This document shows, piece after piece, positions 33,438 through 42,249 of a DNA stretch of 64,000 nucleotides (its first letter is position 1; each line of letters starts with the position of its first letter). The stretch lies in assembly GCF_900094585.1 (NCBI RefSeq), contig NZ_FMAG01000004.1:1-64000 (forward strand). Direction: 5' to 3'. The stretch is from Martinezella multihospitum. GTDB taxonomy: Bacteria; Pseudomonadota; Alphaproteobacteria; Rhizobiales; Rhizobiaceae. The notes under the pieces were generated by a model, which was given only the letters and a program-made list of their open reading frames with translations, had not been told where the DNA came from and searched no databases. A program made the translations under genes and the position numbers.

Positions 33438-34205
33438 ATGAACCTTCACGGAAAAACAATCGTCGTCACCGGCGCGTCCTCCGGCATTGGCGGCGAAGTC
33501 GCCCGCCTGGCGCGCTTTCATGGCGCACATGTTATCGGCCTTGATCGGAACGATCCGATGCTGACGCTTGATGGCTTCATCAAGGCCGACCTGAGTGATC
33601 CCTCCGCAATCGACATCGCTGTGCGCTCACTGCCCGGGCAGGTCGATGCGCTGATCAATGCGGCCGGCGTGCCCGGAACCGCCGATCCGGGTCTCGTTGC
33701 GAACGTCAATTACCTCGGGCTTCGCCACCTCACCGAAGCGCTGGTGACGCGGATGCCAAAGGGGGCATCGATCGTCAACTTCGCCTCCATTCTTGCCGCC
33801 GAATGGCCCAAACGTTTCGAGGCTCATCATGCACTCGCCGCGACGGAGAGTTTCGCCAAGGGACTGGCTTGGCTAAACGACAACCCGGTCGCGCAAGAGA
33901 CCTGCTATCAGTATTTCAAGGAGGCGCTGATTGTCTGGACGCGCGTGCGTAGCTCGGACCTGTTCATGCGGCATGACATCCGCATGAATTCGGTGGCACC
34001 AGGGCCGGTCTTCACGCCGATCCTTGGCGATTTCGTCGCCATGCTGGGCGAAGAACGGGTGCAGCGAGACGCGGGCCTGATGAAGCGCCCCGCATTTGCC
34101 GACGAGATTGCCGGACCAACCCTATTTCTCTGCTCGGATGCCGCTCGCTGGGTGGTCGGCGTCAACCTGGCAGTCGATGGCGGCCTGGCCGCGACTGCTC
34201 TCTGA
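33438..34205 (+). CDS. Short-chain dehydrogenase, coniferyl-alcohol dehydrogenase-like (paralogue)
   Basis: 255 residues from the ATG at 33438 with an AAGGA site upstream. NAD site TGASSGIG, second-strand VIGLDRND, NAAG motif as NAAGVPG, active-site Ser in VNFASILA, and Tyr-x3-Lys in YQYFKEA. The C-terminus RMNSVAPGPVFTPIL and FLCSDAARWVVGVNLAVDGG parallels the SDR at 14680. It follows the aldehyde dehydrogenase by 89 bases and shares its promoter. Together they would take an aryl alcohol to an acid. Confidence 0.87.
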   Translation: MNLHGKTIVVTGASSGIGGEVARLARFHGAHVIGLDRNDPMLTLDGFIKADLSDPSAIDIAVRSLPGQVDALINAAGVPGTADPGLVANVNYLGLRHLTEALVTRMPKGASIVNFASILAAEWPKRFEAHHALAATESFAKGLAWLNDNPVAQETCYQYFKEALIVWTRVRSSDLFMRHDIRMNSVAPGPVFTPILGDFVAMLGEERVQRDAGLMKRPAFADEIAGPTLFLCSDAARWVVGVNLAVDGGLAATAL

Positions 34206-34207
34206 TC

Positions 34208-34224
34208 AACCAAAGTCTTTGGTT
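34208..34224 (+). terminator. Short hairpin after the SDR gene
   Basis: AACCAAA and TTTGGTT form a perfect 7-bp stem with a three-base loop, three bases after the stop codon. The following bases (CTTGGT) are only mildly T-rich, so termination strength is uncertain. Confidence 0.4.
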
Positions 34225-35399
34225 CTTGGTCGCCTATCCGACGTCATCGACCTTGCCATAGGCGATGAGCTGCGAAAGCTCATGCCCGGCATGAGGACCC
34301 GCGTGTTTCGGCCTTAAAATATGGCACTCACTTTTCCTTGGTAAAAATTGACTCGGTCGTTCCCGGTTGGTTTCCCGAGCGCGGCAACCGGTGTCGAATG
34401 CTGACGGCGCCAGAGCGGTGCAACTCAGGCGGTCTGGCGAGCAAGCCAAGAACTGAATGCAGTTATTCGACGATCGGATAGCCGTCGCCCCGCACTTCGA
34501 AGTTCTTCCAAGGCGACAGGTTCAAAAAATCTTAGTCCGATCAAAAATGGACGGCGACAGTTAATGTGGATGGTCTTAGCGTCTCGGCAATTGACGGATC
34601 ACGACGGCGAAAGCCAGTAGGGCGATTCGGTCCGCCCCATCTTTCAGTGTCGAAGGAATTTGTAACATGGCTGCCATTCACCCTGTCAATCGACCTGCAC
34701 TGACCCTCTGCAGACGGGCTGCCGTTGCCCGCGGGTCGCAGAACAGTGCGATTGCGATTGAGTGCGTCATGCGACAGGCCCGAAACGACAAGGACAATGG
34801 TCAAAACGTCCTGAGAGTGATGGTACTCCGACATTCGCCAGCGGATCGAACAACGGCGACACGGAGACCTCGTTCACTGCTGATCCTTGCTTCGACGACG
34901 CCGTTGTCTCCCTTGGAAAGGACGCAACCTGCGTCGGCAACCGATACAATAAGCCCTACTTACAGATCATTGGCTAGGACGGCTACATCCAACAAAGGAT
35001 TTGGCCTGCTCAGTCCCCGATGGTTGGCGGATCGCGGTTCAGTGCCACCCATGCATCCGGGCGAATTGGCGTGCCGATGAGTTCTTTCTAATATTTCCAG
35101 GTTTTCCTAGTATTATAAGTTGATTTCTAGCGCGTATTGGTAGTTAACATCACGTACATTCTCTGTTTGGTTGAATATTATTGTTGTTGCGATCATGCAA
35201 CATGGATGTGGTCACTGTGAATAGTCCAAAAATAGTCAATAGATTTCTGCCGTGTAGGCTTGCGATCTCTGATATTAACTGTTTCAGGAGATTAAATGTG
35301 AATCTGTCTTACAAATAGACGTGATTTCGTCTACGAATTTAGATGAATAAGATTTATAAAATGTATCTATAAAGTATAGTTTGGGGAAGGGACGTAGTT
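34225..35399. other. Long intergenic region before the adhesion locus
   Basis: About 1.2 kb. From 34225 to about 35080 there are only short frames of unclear origin. From 35080 to 35399 the DNA is strongly AT-rich, as expected of a regulatory region for the secretion operon that follows. No promoter could be fixed by eye, and no RNA gene is recognisable. Confidence 0.45.
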
Positions 35400-36836
35400 T
35401 TGGCTTATAAGATGCGATTGAAGGCGGCAATCGGGATTTCGATGGCCATAAGTTCTCTATCAGGTGGTTCTGCTGGCGCTATGACATTGCAGCAGGCGAT
35501 TGAAAAGACAATGAAAACCAACCCCCAGATCATGCAGGCTGCGCAGGATCGGGAAGCAACCGAGTTTCAATTGCGCCAGGCGCGGGGGCTTTACTTGCCC
35601 TCCGTCGACCTCGAGTCTGGCTACGGTCGTCGTAGATTGTCGGATGTTACGTCCGGAGCCCTGTCGCGTACCAATGATTACCTGAATCCCGCTGACGTAA
35701 GCTTGACTATTACGCAGACGTTATTTGACGGCGGCGACCGTAAGGCGCAGAAGGACAAGCAGGCGGCTCGTGTCGACGGTGCATCCTTTCGCGTCCAGCA
35801 GCGCTCGGAAGCTTTGGCGCTCGAAGTAACCCAGGATTATCTTGAATATCAGCTGCAGATGGAGATCGTCGCGGCTGCTGAAAAGAATGTCGCCTTCCAT
35901 AAGCAGATGGTTGGCAACATCGAGGATAGCATCAAGGGCGGTGCCCTCACCGATGCCGATCGTCTTCAGGGCCGTGAACGCCTGCAGGCGGCCAATGCTC
36001 GCTTTCAGGAAGCAAAGAAGGAACTCGACGCGACGAAGATCCGCTTCCTTCAGGTCGTCGGCGAACCGATCAGCAATGCGAATCGCCCCGCCTCAGTGTC
36101 CCGCTACCTGCCGAAGACGTTGGACGACGCGGTCTTCATCGCGCAAAAGAACAATCCGCAGATTTCGTCGGCCAAGGCTGATGTCAATGCCGCAGACGCC
36201 GACGTCCGCGGTTCCAAGTCTGCATTCCTGCCGCGGCTCGACCTTGTCGGCAGCGCCCGCATCGGTGACGATGTCGACGGCAACAAGGGTAACACAAGCG
36301 ACGTCCAGGTCGGGGTCGTTGCCAAGTGGAACCTCTATCATGGCGGCATCGATACCGCTCATCAACAGGAGCTGGTTCGTCGCGCCGCCGAGCAGCGGTT
36401 CGCGCTGAGCCAGACTTACCGTGAGGTCGATGAGTCCGTCCGCTCTGCTTGGAGCGAGCGTACCAATCAGGCTCAGTTAGCTCATATCCTGGACGGGCAG
36501 GAAAAGACAAACGCTCAGCTCGTCACGTCTTATCGGGAGCAGTTCAAGGTCGGTCAGCGCTCGTTGCTGGATCTATTGGATGCCCAGAACACCCGCTTCA
36601 ACACGGAGGTTTTGGCCAAGACGGCGGAAGTCGCATCACTCTTCGCCGAATACAAGATCCTTGCAGCATCGGGCAGCCTGTTGTCGACGATGAAGCTGAA
36701 GCCGGTCGATCAGGCGACGCCTTATGCCCGTGATCAGTTCGCTGTTTCGTCGAATACGGCCGATCCCGGATATACCAAATACGACTCGCATCAGAAGCCC
36801 GGCCTGCCGATGGATCTGCTCGAGCCGATTCGTTAA
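35400..36836 (+). CDS. lapE: TolC-family outer-membrane channel for type I secretion (LapE-like)
   Basis: 478 residues starting at TTG (35400), supported by GGGGAAGGGA about nine bases before; an ATG four codons on is the alternative. Signal peptide in the first 28 residues (AIGISMAISSLSGGSAGAM). The mature part opens TLQQAIEKTMKTNPQIMQAA, the standard TolC-family start, and contains two long helical repeats: LPSVDLESGYGRRRL and LDDAVFIAQKNNPQI then LPRLDLVGSARIGDD. The motif QFKVGQRSLLDLLDAQNTRF near 395 is family-typical. First gene of an operon with the ABC exporter and adaptor. It forms the outer-membrane exit channel for the giant adhesin. Confidence 0.92.
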   Translation: MAYKMRLKAAIGISMAISSLSGGSAGAMTLQQAIEKTMKTNPQIMQAAQDREATEFQLRQARGLYLPSVDLESGYGRRRLSDVTSGALSRTNDYLNPADVSLTITQTLFDGGDRKAQKDKQAARVDGASFRVQQRSEALALEVTQDYLEYQLQMEIVAAAEKNVAFHKQMVGNIEDSIKGGALTDADRLQGRERLQAANARFQEAKKELDATKIRFLQVVGEPISNANRPASVSRYLPKTLDDAVFIAQKNNPQISSAKADVNAADADVRGSKSAFLPRLDLVGSARIGDDVDGNKGNTSDVQVGVVAKWNLYHGGIDTAHQQELVRRAAEQRFALSQTYREVDESVRSAWSERTNQAQLAHILDGQEKTNAQLVTSYREQFKVGQRSLLDLLDAQNTRFNTEVLAKTAEVASLFAEYKILAASGSLLSTMKLKPVDQATPYARDQFAVSSNTADPGYTKYDSHQKPGLPMDLLEPIR

Positions 36837-36865
36837 TCGTTACGATCCGAATTGGATAGTACTTC

Positions 36866-39019
36866 ATGTTGAACGTAGCACCTGACGTGTCTGCGAGCGT
36901 ATCGCTGCAGACTTTCAAGTCGGCATTCAAATCGGTCGCTGCGTTTTACGGTCGCCCGAACTCGGACACTGTGCTGTTTTCGGGCATTCCGGACGAAATT
37001 CTGGAAGCCATGGAGCTGGACGATGTCGAACGGCTTTCGGAACGCGTCGGTCTGCAAGTCCTGAAGCATACGGAACGTGATTGCCGGCTCGGCAATTTCG
37101 ACTGTCCCGCCATCGTCACCTTTGCTGATGGCGGCGTTCTGCCACTGCTCGAAATGACCGAAAGCGGCTCTTACGTCACCGATATTGTATCGGTCGCGGG
37201 CACGGCAACCAGTTTGACGCGGGAGGAGCTCGCCGCGCTCAATCCGCAATCGGCATTTGCCTTCACGCTCTATTATCAGAACTCTTCGGAAGAAGAGCGC
37301 GTCGGTCATGCGATGGAGATCGAGAAACGGCACTGGCTGGCAACGGCGCTGGTGCCCTACTGGCGCACTTACGCCCGCGTCATGCTGGCGGCGCTGTTCA
37401 TCAACGTCATCGCGCTGGCGTCGCCGCTTTTCACCATGAACGTCTACGATCGGGTCCTGCCGAACAAGGCGTTCCCCACGCTCTGGGTGCTGACCGCCGG
37501 CATCTCACTTGCCTATCTCTTCGATTTTCTGCTGAAGACAGCGCGCGCATCGCTGATCGACTATGCGGGTCGTAAGGCGGATCTGCGGCTGTCGCAGTTG
37601 ATCTTCGACAAGATCCTCAATTCGACGCTGGCGTCCCGCCCGATGTCGACCGGCGAATATGCCAACCGCGTGACGCAATATGAATTCGTGCGCGAATTCT
37701 TCACGTCGAATACGATCGGCGTGCTGATCGACAGCCTCTTCGTGGTGATCTTCCTGATCGTCATCTATTTGATCGCCAGCTGGCTCGTGATCATTCCGGC
37801 CGTCGCTTTCGTCCTTTCAGTAACGATCGGCCTCGTGGCCCAGGCCCAGATCGGCAAGCGCATGGCGACCGCGACGAATGAGGCATCGCGCCGCCAATCG
37901 CTGCTCGTTGAGACCATTTCGACGATCGAGACATTGAAGAGCCTGCGCGCCGAGGCAACGATGCTGCGCCGCTGGCAGGAGCTGACGAAATATTCGAGCC
38001 GCACCAGCGAGGATATCAAACACATCTCGTCAAATGCCATGAACATGACGATGTTCATGCAGCAGATGGTCAGCGTGCTCATCGTCGTTGCGGGTACGTA
38101 CGAATTTGCCGACGGAAAAATCGCGATGGGCGCGATCGTCGCAACCGTCATGCTGGCGAGCCGTGCGGGTGCGCCCTTCGGACAGATCGCCATGACGTTG
38201 GCGCGCTTCCGACAGGCCACCATGTCGCTGCGCATTCTCGACAAGATCATGGAGCAGCCTGATGATCGCCCGTCGACCGTCGGCTTCGTCAACCGGCAGA
38301 TCAGCAACGGCGGATTCAGCTTCCAGAACGTTTCCTTCCAATATCCGGGCTCTGACCAGGCGGTCATCAATCAGCTGTCCTTCACGGTTGCGCCTGGCGA
38401 AAAGATCGGGATCATCGGCCGCATCGGTTCAGGCAAGACGACACTCGGTCGGCTTCTCGACGGGCTGTTTCAGCCGGCCAGCGGCCGCGTCCTGATCGAT
38501 GGCGTCGATATACGCCAGTATCACGTGGCTGAGGTACGCGCCGCGGTGGCTGTCGCCGGCCAATCGTCCGACCTGTTCTCCGGCACAGTGAAGGAAAATC
38601 TGCTGCTCGGCCGGGCTGACGCCAGCGACGAGGAATTGCTGGCCGTCTCGCGCATGACCGGCGTCGAAGAGTTCGTTGCCCTTCACCCACGCGGTTTCGA
38701 CATGCCGGTCGGCGAGCGCGGTGCGAACCTCTCGAACGGCCAAAAGCAGGCATTGACGATTGCCCGCCTGCTCCTGACCCGGCCGAAGATCGTCTTTCTT
38801 GACGAGCCGTCGGGGGCGATGGATCTGGCGAGCGAGCGTCATCTCATCAGCAGGCTGACCCACGCATTCGGCCCGCAAACGACGCTGCTGGTAGCAACCC
38901 ATCGTCACAGCATGTTGGAGTTGGTCGACCGGCTGATCGTCATCGACAAGGGCCGCATCATCGCCGATGGGCCGAAAAACGCAGTCATCGAGGCGATGCA
39001 GCGCAAGGCGGTGCAATGA
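36866..39019 (+). CDS. lapB: Type I secretion ABC exporter with C39-like domain (LapB-like)
   Basis: 717 residues. The first about 130 residues form a peptidase-C39-like domain (RLGNFDCPAIVTFADGGVLP) without a recognisable catalytic Cys-His pair at the usual place, as in exporters that recognise but do not cut the substrate. Membrane domain about 165-440, then the ATPase: Walker A GRIGSGKTT (about 518), signature LSNGQKQALTIARLLL, Walker B IVFLDEPSGAMD and H-loop VATHRH. LSNGQ is a mild variant of LSGGQ. In contrast to the exporter at 6614, the catalytic Glu is present. It lies 29 bases after the channel gene and overlaps the adaptor start by four. Confidence 0.92.
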   Translation: MLNVAPDVSASVSLQTFKSAFKSVAAFYGRPNSDTVLFSGIPDEILEAMELDDVERLSERVGLQVLKHTERDCRLGNFDCPAIVTFADGGVLPLLEMTESGSYVTDIVSVAGTATSLTREELAALNPQSAFAFTLYYQNSSEEERVGHAMEIEKRHWLATALVPYWRTYARVMLAALFINVIALASPLFTMNVYDRVLPNKAFPTLWVLTAGISLAYLFDFLLKTARASLIDYAGRKADLRLSQLIFDKILNSTLASRPMSTGEYANRVTQYEFVREFFTSNTIGVLIDSLFVVIFLIVIYLIASWLVIIPAVAFVLSVTIGLVAQAQIGKRMATATNEASRRQSLLVETISTIETLKSLRAEATMLRRWQELTKYSSRTSEDIKHISSNAMNMTMFMQQMVSVLIVVAGTYEFADGKIAMGAIVATVMLASRAGAPFGQIAMTLARFRQATMSLRILDKIMEQPDDRPSTVGFVNRQISNGGFSFQNVSFQYPGSDQAVINQLSFTVAPGEKIGIIGRIGSGKTTLGRLLDGLFQPASGRVLIDGVDIRQYHVAEVRAAVAVAGQSSDLFSGTVKENLLLGRADASDEELLAVSRMTGVEEFVALHPRGFDMPVGERGANLSNGQKQALTIARLLLTRPKIVFLDEPSGAMDLASERHLISRLTHAFGPQTTLLVATHRHSMLELVDRLIVIDKGRIIADGPKNAVIEAMQRKAVQ

Positions 39020-40320
39020 TGGCTGCCTCTCACCGCAATATCCACGACAATCCCCCACTCTTCGCCCGGCTGATCCTTGGCCTCTGTGCCTTGATGATCG
39101 TTGCTTTCATCGCCTGGGCGGCCTTCGCCGATATCGATGAGATCGCGCGCGGCGAGGGGAAGGTGATACCGGTATCGAAGACGCAGATCGTACAATCGTC
39201 CGAGCCCGGTATCGTCCAGCAGATCAATGTCAATCTCGGACAGGTCGTCCACAAGGGCGATATTCTCGTCCAGCTCGACAACACAACGACGGCATCGACA
39301 CTCGGCGAATCCGTTGCCAAGGCCCGCGCGCTCGGTGCCAAAGTTGAACGTCTGGCTCTGGAGGAGGCGGGTGCTTTCGACGCACAGTTCGTATGCCCGA
39401 CCGATATACTTGCCACCGCAAAAGACGTCTGCGACAACGAGGAAAAGCTCTTCGAGGCGGATCGCGCTTCCTATAAGAACAAACTCGATGTTCTCGATCA
39501 GCGCCTGAAGCAACATCAGAACGAGCTGGACGAAGCCCACGCCAACATAGACCGCCTGACGCAGAATATCGCCGGTGCCCAGAAGCAATATGATCTGCTG
39601 AGGCCGCTCGGTGAGAAAAAGCTCGTTGCTCAAACGGAAGTTCTGAAAGTCCAGCGAGACCTTGTCGACCTGCAAGGACAGCTTAAAGTCTATGTCGAAA
39701 GCCTCGATCGCCTGCAGGCGGCCATCAAAGAGGCAACATTGCAGGCTACCGACCTTGGGCTGCAGCTGCGCCAGCAGGCCCTGACCGACAAGGGACAGGC
39801 ACTGTCTGAACTTTCGGTCGTCGACGAGACGATCCGCGGGGCATCCGATCGGGTCAAGCATACGGATATCCGGTCCCCCGTCGACGGCATCGTCAATACG
39901 CTGGAGGTCAACACGATCGGCGCCTATGTCGACGCCGGCAAGGTCATCGCCGGTGTCGTTCCGACAGCTGACACTCTGCTGATCGAGGCGAAGATTTCGC
40001 CGCGCGACGTCGCTTTCGTGCGTATCGACCAGCCGGCGGTCATCAAGATCTCGGCCTATGATTTCTCGATCTTCGGTGCTCTGGACGGTAAGGTCGTCAA
40101 CGTCTCCGCCGACAGCCTTGTCGAAAAGGACAAGAACGAGACCTATTACCTCGTACGCATCAAGACCGACAAATCGGCGCTGGAGCGCGACGGCAAGCAC
40201 TATCCGATTATTCCGGGCATGGTGGCTTCGGCCGAGATCATGACCGGCCGCAAGACGATCCTGACCTATTTGATGAAGCCGATCAACAAGGCGCGCTCCG
40301 AAGCGTTGACGGAACGGTGA
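39016..40320 (+). CDS. lapC: Type I secretion membrane-fusion protein (LapC-like)
   Basis: 434 residues. One membrane segment (about 18-38, LILGLCALMIVAFIAWAAFA) and then DIDEIARGEGKVIPVSKTQI, the family opening. A lipoyl-type motif (GIVQQINVNLGQVVHKGDIL), a coiled-coil hairpin of about 180 residues, the second lipoyl half (TDIRSPVDGIVNTLEVNTIG) and the barrel domain follow, ending GRKTILTYLMKPINKARSEA. The start overlaps the lapB stop (ATGA), so the pair is coupled. It bridges the inner-membrane exporter to the channel. Confidence 0.92.
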   Translation: MMAASHRNIHDNPPLFARLILGLCALMIVAFIAWAAFADIDEIARGEGKVIPVSKTQIVQSSEPGIVQQINVNLGQVVHKGDILVQLDNTTTASTLGESVAKARALGAKVERLALEEAGAFDAQFVCPTDILATAKDVCDNEEKLFEADRASYKNKLDVLDQRLKQHQNELDEAHANIDRLTQNIAGAQKQYDLLRPLGEKKLVAQTEVLKVQRDLVDLQGQLKVYVESLDRLQAAIKEATLQATDLGLQLRQQALTDKGQALSELSVVDETIRGASDRVKHTDIRSPVDGIVNTLEVNTIGAYVDAGKVIAGVVPTADTLLIEAKISPRDVAFVRIDQPAVIKISAYDFSIFGALDGKVVNVSADSLVEKDKNETYYLVRIKTDKSALERDGKHYPIIPGMVASAEIMTGRKTILTYLMKPINKARSEALTER

Positions 40321-40982
40321 GGGCGGTCATGCGCAAGGGAGCCGGGAAAGACGAAGCCGCTGTGATAGTCCGAGAAGAGGCGTTGCCATCGGTCGATGGT
40401 GATGAGCTGGAGCCACGTTTCCGCGCCGTAACCGGCGGCGGCGAGCGTCGCGGCATTCGTCTGGAGCGTATTTATTGGGATGGTCTCGGGCGGATGTCGG
40501 AAGCCGGCGGCATCAGCATTGGTGACCTGGTTTCCAATACGGCGGCCGAAATGCCGGAAACCGGCAACCTCACATCCCTGCTGCGCGTGCTGAGCTTCAA
40601 ATGGGCGCTGAATCGTCTTGATGCGGTCGAGCATGTCGCGTCGCTGACCAATCTCAACGCCGTGCTTCAGGCGTCGCCGACACCAGCAGTTGTGTTGACG
40701 CAAGAGCGCGGGATCAAGCTCTTCAACGATGCCTTCCTGAAGATGCTGCGCCATCGCCTGCCGCTGATCGATGATGTCCAGCAGACGGCGCGCACGTTAC
40801 GCCTGTCGATTGACACCCAGATTCAGGAGGTACTCTCCGTCCTATCGGTCAATCGCGGCAAGACGCTGAACACCGGCTTCAAGATCGGCTTCGGTTCCCA
40901 ATCGCTGACGGGCCAGATCAGTCTGGCGTTGGCGCCGACGCACGAGGCGTTGATGCTGATCGGTTATCTTTCCGTCTATTGA
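40317..40982 (+). CDS. Ribbon-helix-helix domain protein with PAS-like C-terminal part
   Basis: 221 residues from GTG at 40317, overlapping the lapC stop; an ATG four codons on is an alternative start. Residues about 45-100 match the RHH_4-type domain: RGIRLERIYWDGLGRMSEAG, then GISIGDLVSNTA and LTSLLRVLSFKWAL. The remaining 110 residues (LQASPTPAVVLTQERGIKLF then NDAFLKML) resemble a PAS fold opening. DNA-binding is plausible from the RHH part, sensing from the PAS-like part. Being translationally coupled to the secretion operon suggests it regulates adhesin expression or export. I know no characterised member. Confidence 0.65.
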   Translation: MRAVMRKGAGKDEAAVIVREEALPSVDGDELEPRFRAVTGGGERRGIRLERIYWDGLGRMSEAGGISIGDLVSNTAAEMPETGNLTSLLRVLSFKWALNRLDAVEHVASLTNLNAVLQASPTPAVVLTQERGIKLFNDAFLKMLRHRLPLIDDVQQTARTLRLSIDTQIQEVLSVLSVNRGKTLNTGFKIGFGSQSLTGQISLALAPTHEALMLIGYLSVY

Positions 40983-41044
40983 GAGCGCCATCGCTTTCGT
41001 TATGCGTCACGCTCGGTTCAGGAATAGCTGGGAGGCGGGTTCGG

Positions 41045-41989
41045 TTAGTGAACCTCGCCTTCGCCGGGAACCACCTTGGCGAGCGGCATTGCGGCGGCAA
41101 CTGCTTGCGCACGGGGATCGCGCGAGCCATGCAGATAGCCGCGGCCAGCGACGATCGAATAGAGCGGCAGATATTCTGCAATGCGCTTGTCGGACAAAAC
41201 CTCATCGCGCATGTTGTCGAGGATGAGGTTGTTGCCGTTGACGGAGACCGACAGGACGGCGTGGTAGAAATGCCGCTGCTGATCGAAGAGAACGACCAGC
41301 GCCATCTGGTCGAGATCGACGCCTGCATTGTAGAGTGCTGCCATCTTCAATATGGCATAGTCCTCGCAGTCGCCCTGCTGGTGCGACAGAGCCTCGCTCG
41401 GCTTCGCCCAGTAATCCGCCACGTGATAGGTTTCCATGTCGCTGGCGTAGCGGATGGCATGGTTGATCGTGTAATTGATGTTATTGATCTTGTCGCGGAT
41501 CGAGGCGCCGGCAATCTTTGTTTCAGCCGCGGCTATGGCGGTTTCGGCTGCGTTGCATCCACCTGCACCGCAATCGAGCGATTTACCCGACCGGATTTCA
41601 GCGAGCGGGCCGGCGAAATTGTTAAGTGCGGCAAGATGTTTGAAGGGAATGGCGACGGTTCCGAATACCGAGTCGCCCAAAGGAACGTTGCTCGGCTTTG
41701 CGGGACGTGCCGGCTCGGATGCGGTCAGGTCATTATGCGGAAGGCCACCTGGCGCAACGACAAGGCTCTGGTTCAGCGTAGCGAGGTCGACGCCGCTGAT
41801 CGCCTTTGCGGCGTTTCCGATGGTGGGTGCAAGGAGATCGATGGCCGTATCCACCAGCGGGTCCTGAAGCAGCTTGACGACGGGGCGGACGGTATCGCCG
41901 GTCGCCGCCATGCTAGCGGTCGATAGGCCGAGAGCGAAGGAAGCTGCAGCAAGTGCTGCAAGTATATTTTTTTTGTTCTTGCGTTTCAT
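41045..41989 (-). CDS. lapG: Periplasmic transglutaminase-like cysteine protease (LapG type)
   Basis: 314 residues. Cleavable signal peptide (KRKNKKNILAALAAASFALG to SMA-ATG). The protease domain has the catalytic triad of the BTLCP/LapG family: Cys208 in QQGDCEDYAILK, His243 in RHFYHAVLSV and Asp258 in LILDNMRDEV. In Pseudomonas fluorescens LapG cuts the N-terminus of the adhesin LapA and releases it from the cell surface when c-di-GMP is low. The gene is convergent with the exporter operon and 1.7 kb from the adhesin gene. No LapD-like c-di-GMP receptor is in the window, so the control partner would be elsewhere. An Ala/Pro-rich stretch precedes the protease domain. Confidence 0.88.
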   Translation of the reverse strand: MKRKNKKNILAALAAASFALGLSTASMAATGDTVRPVVKLLQDPLVDTAIDLLAPTIGNAAKAISGVDLATLNQSLVVAPGGLPHNDLTASEPARPAKPSNVPLGDSVFGTVAIPFKHLAALNNFAGPLAEIRSGKSLDCGAGGCNAAETAIAAAETKIAGASIRDKINNINYTINHAIRYASDMETYHVADYWAKPSEALSHQQGDCEDYAILKMAALYNAGVDLDQMALVVLFDQQRHFYHAVLSVSVNGNNLILDNMRDEVLSDKRIAEYLPLYSIVAGRGYLHGSRDPRAQAVAAAMPLAKVVPGEGEVH

Positions 41990-42249
41990 TGGTGCGCTAT
42001 TCCCCTGTTTGAGAGAATAGTGCGCGATACTTCTGAATTTGACGTTCGGAAACGTAGATAAATTAAATATAAATTAGGCGATCAAATAAGTATAAAATTC
42101 TACAAGGTTCAATTGGAAAGTATTAAGGATAATGCAGCCAAGGGTGCCAAAGTGATCCAATCCCACGGTCGCGTCGGTGAAACGGCACTATCGTGATGGC
42201 GATAACGCGCCGCAACGACGCGCAATGCGCTCTGTGGGATTGTCCGGCT

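Noticed and set aside
34541..35080. Overlapping short frames before the adhesion locus
   Set aside because: No similarity recognised and frames on both strands overlap; treated as intergenic.
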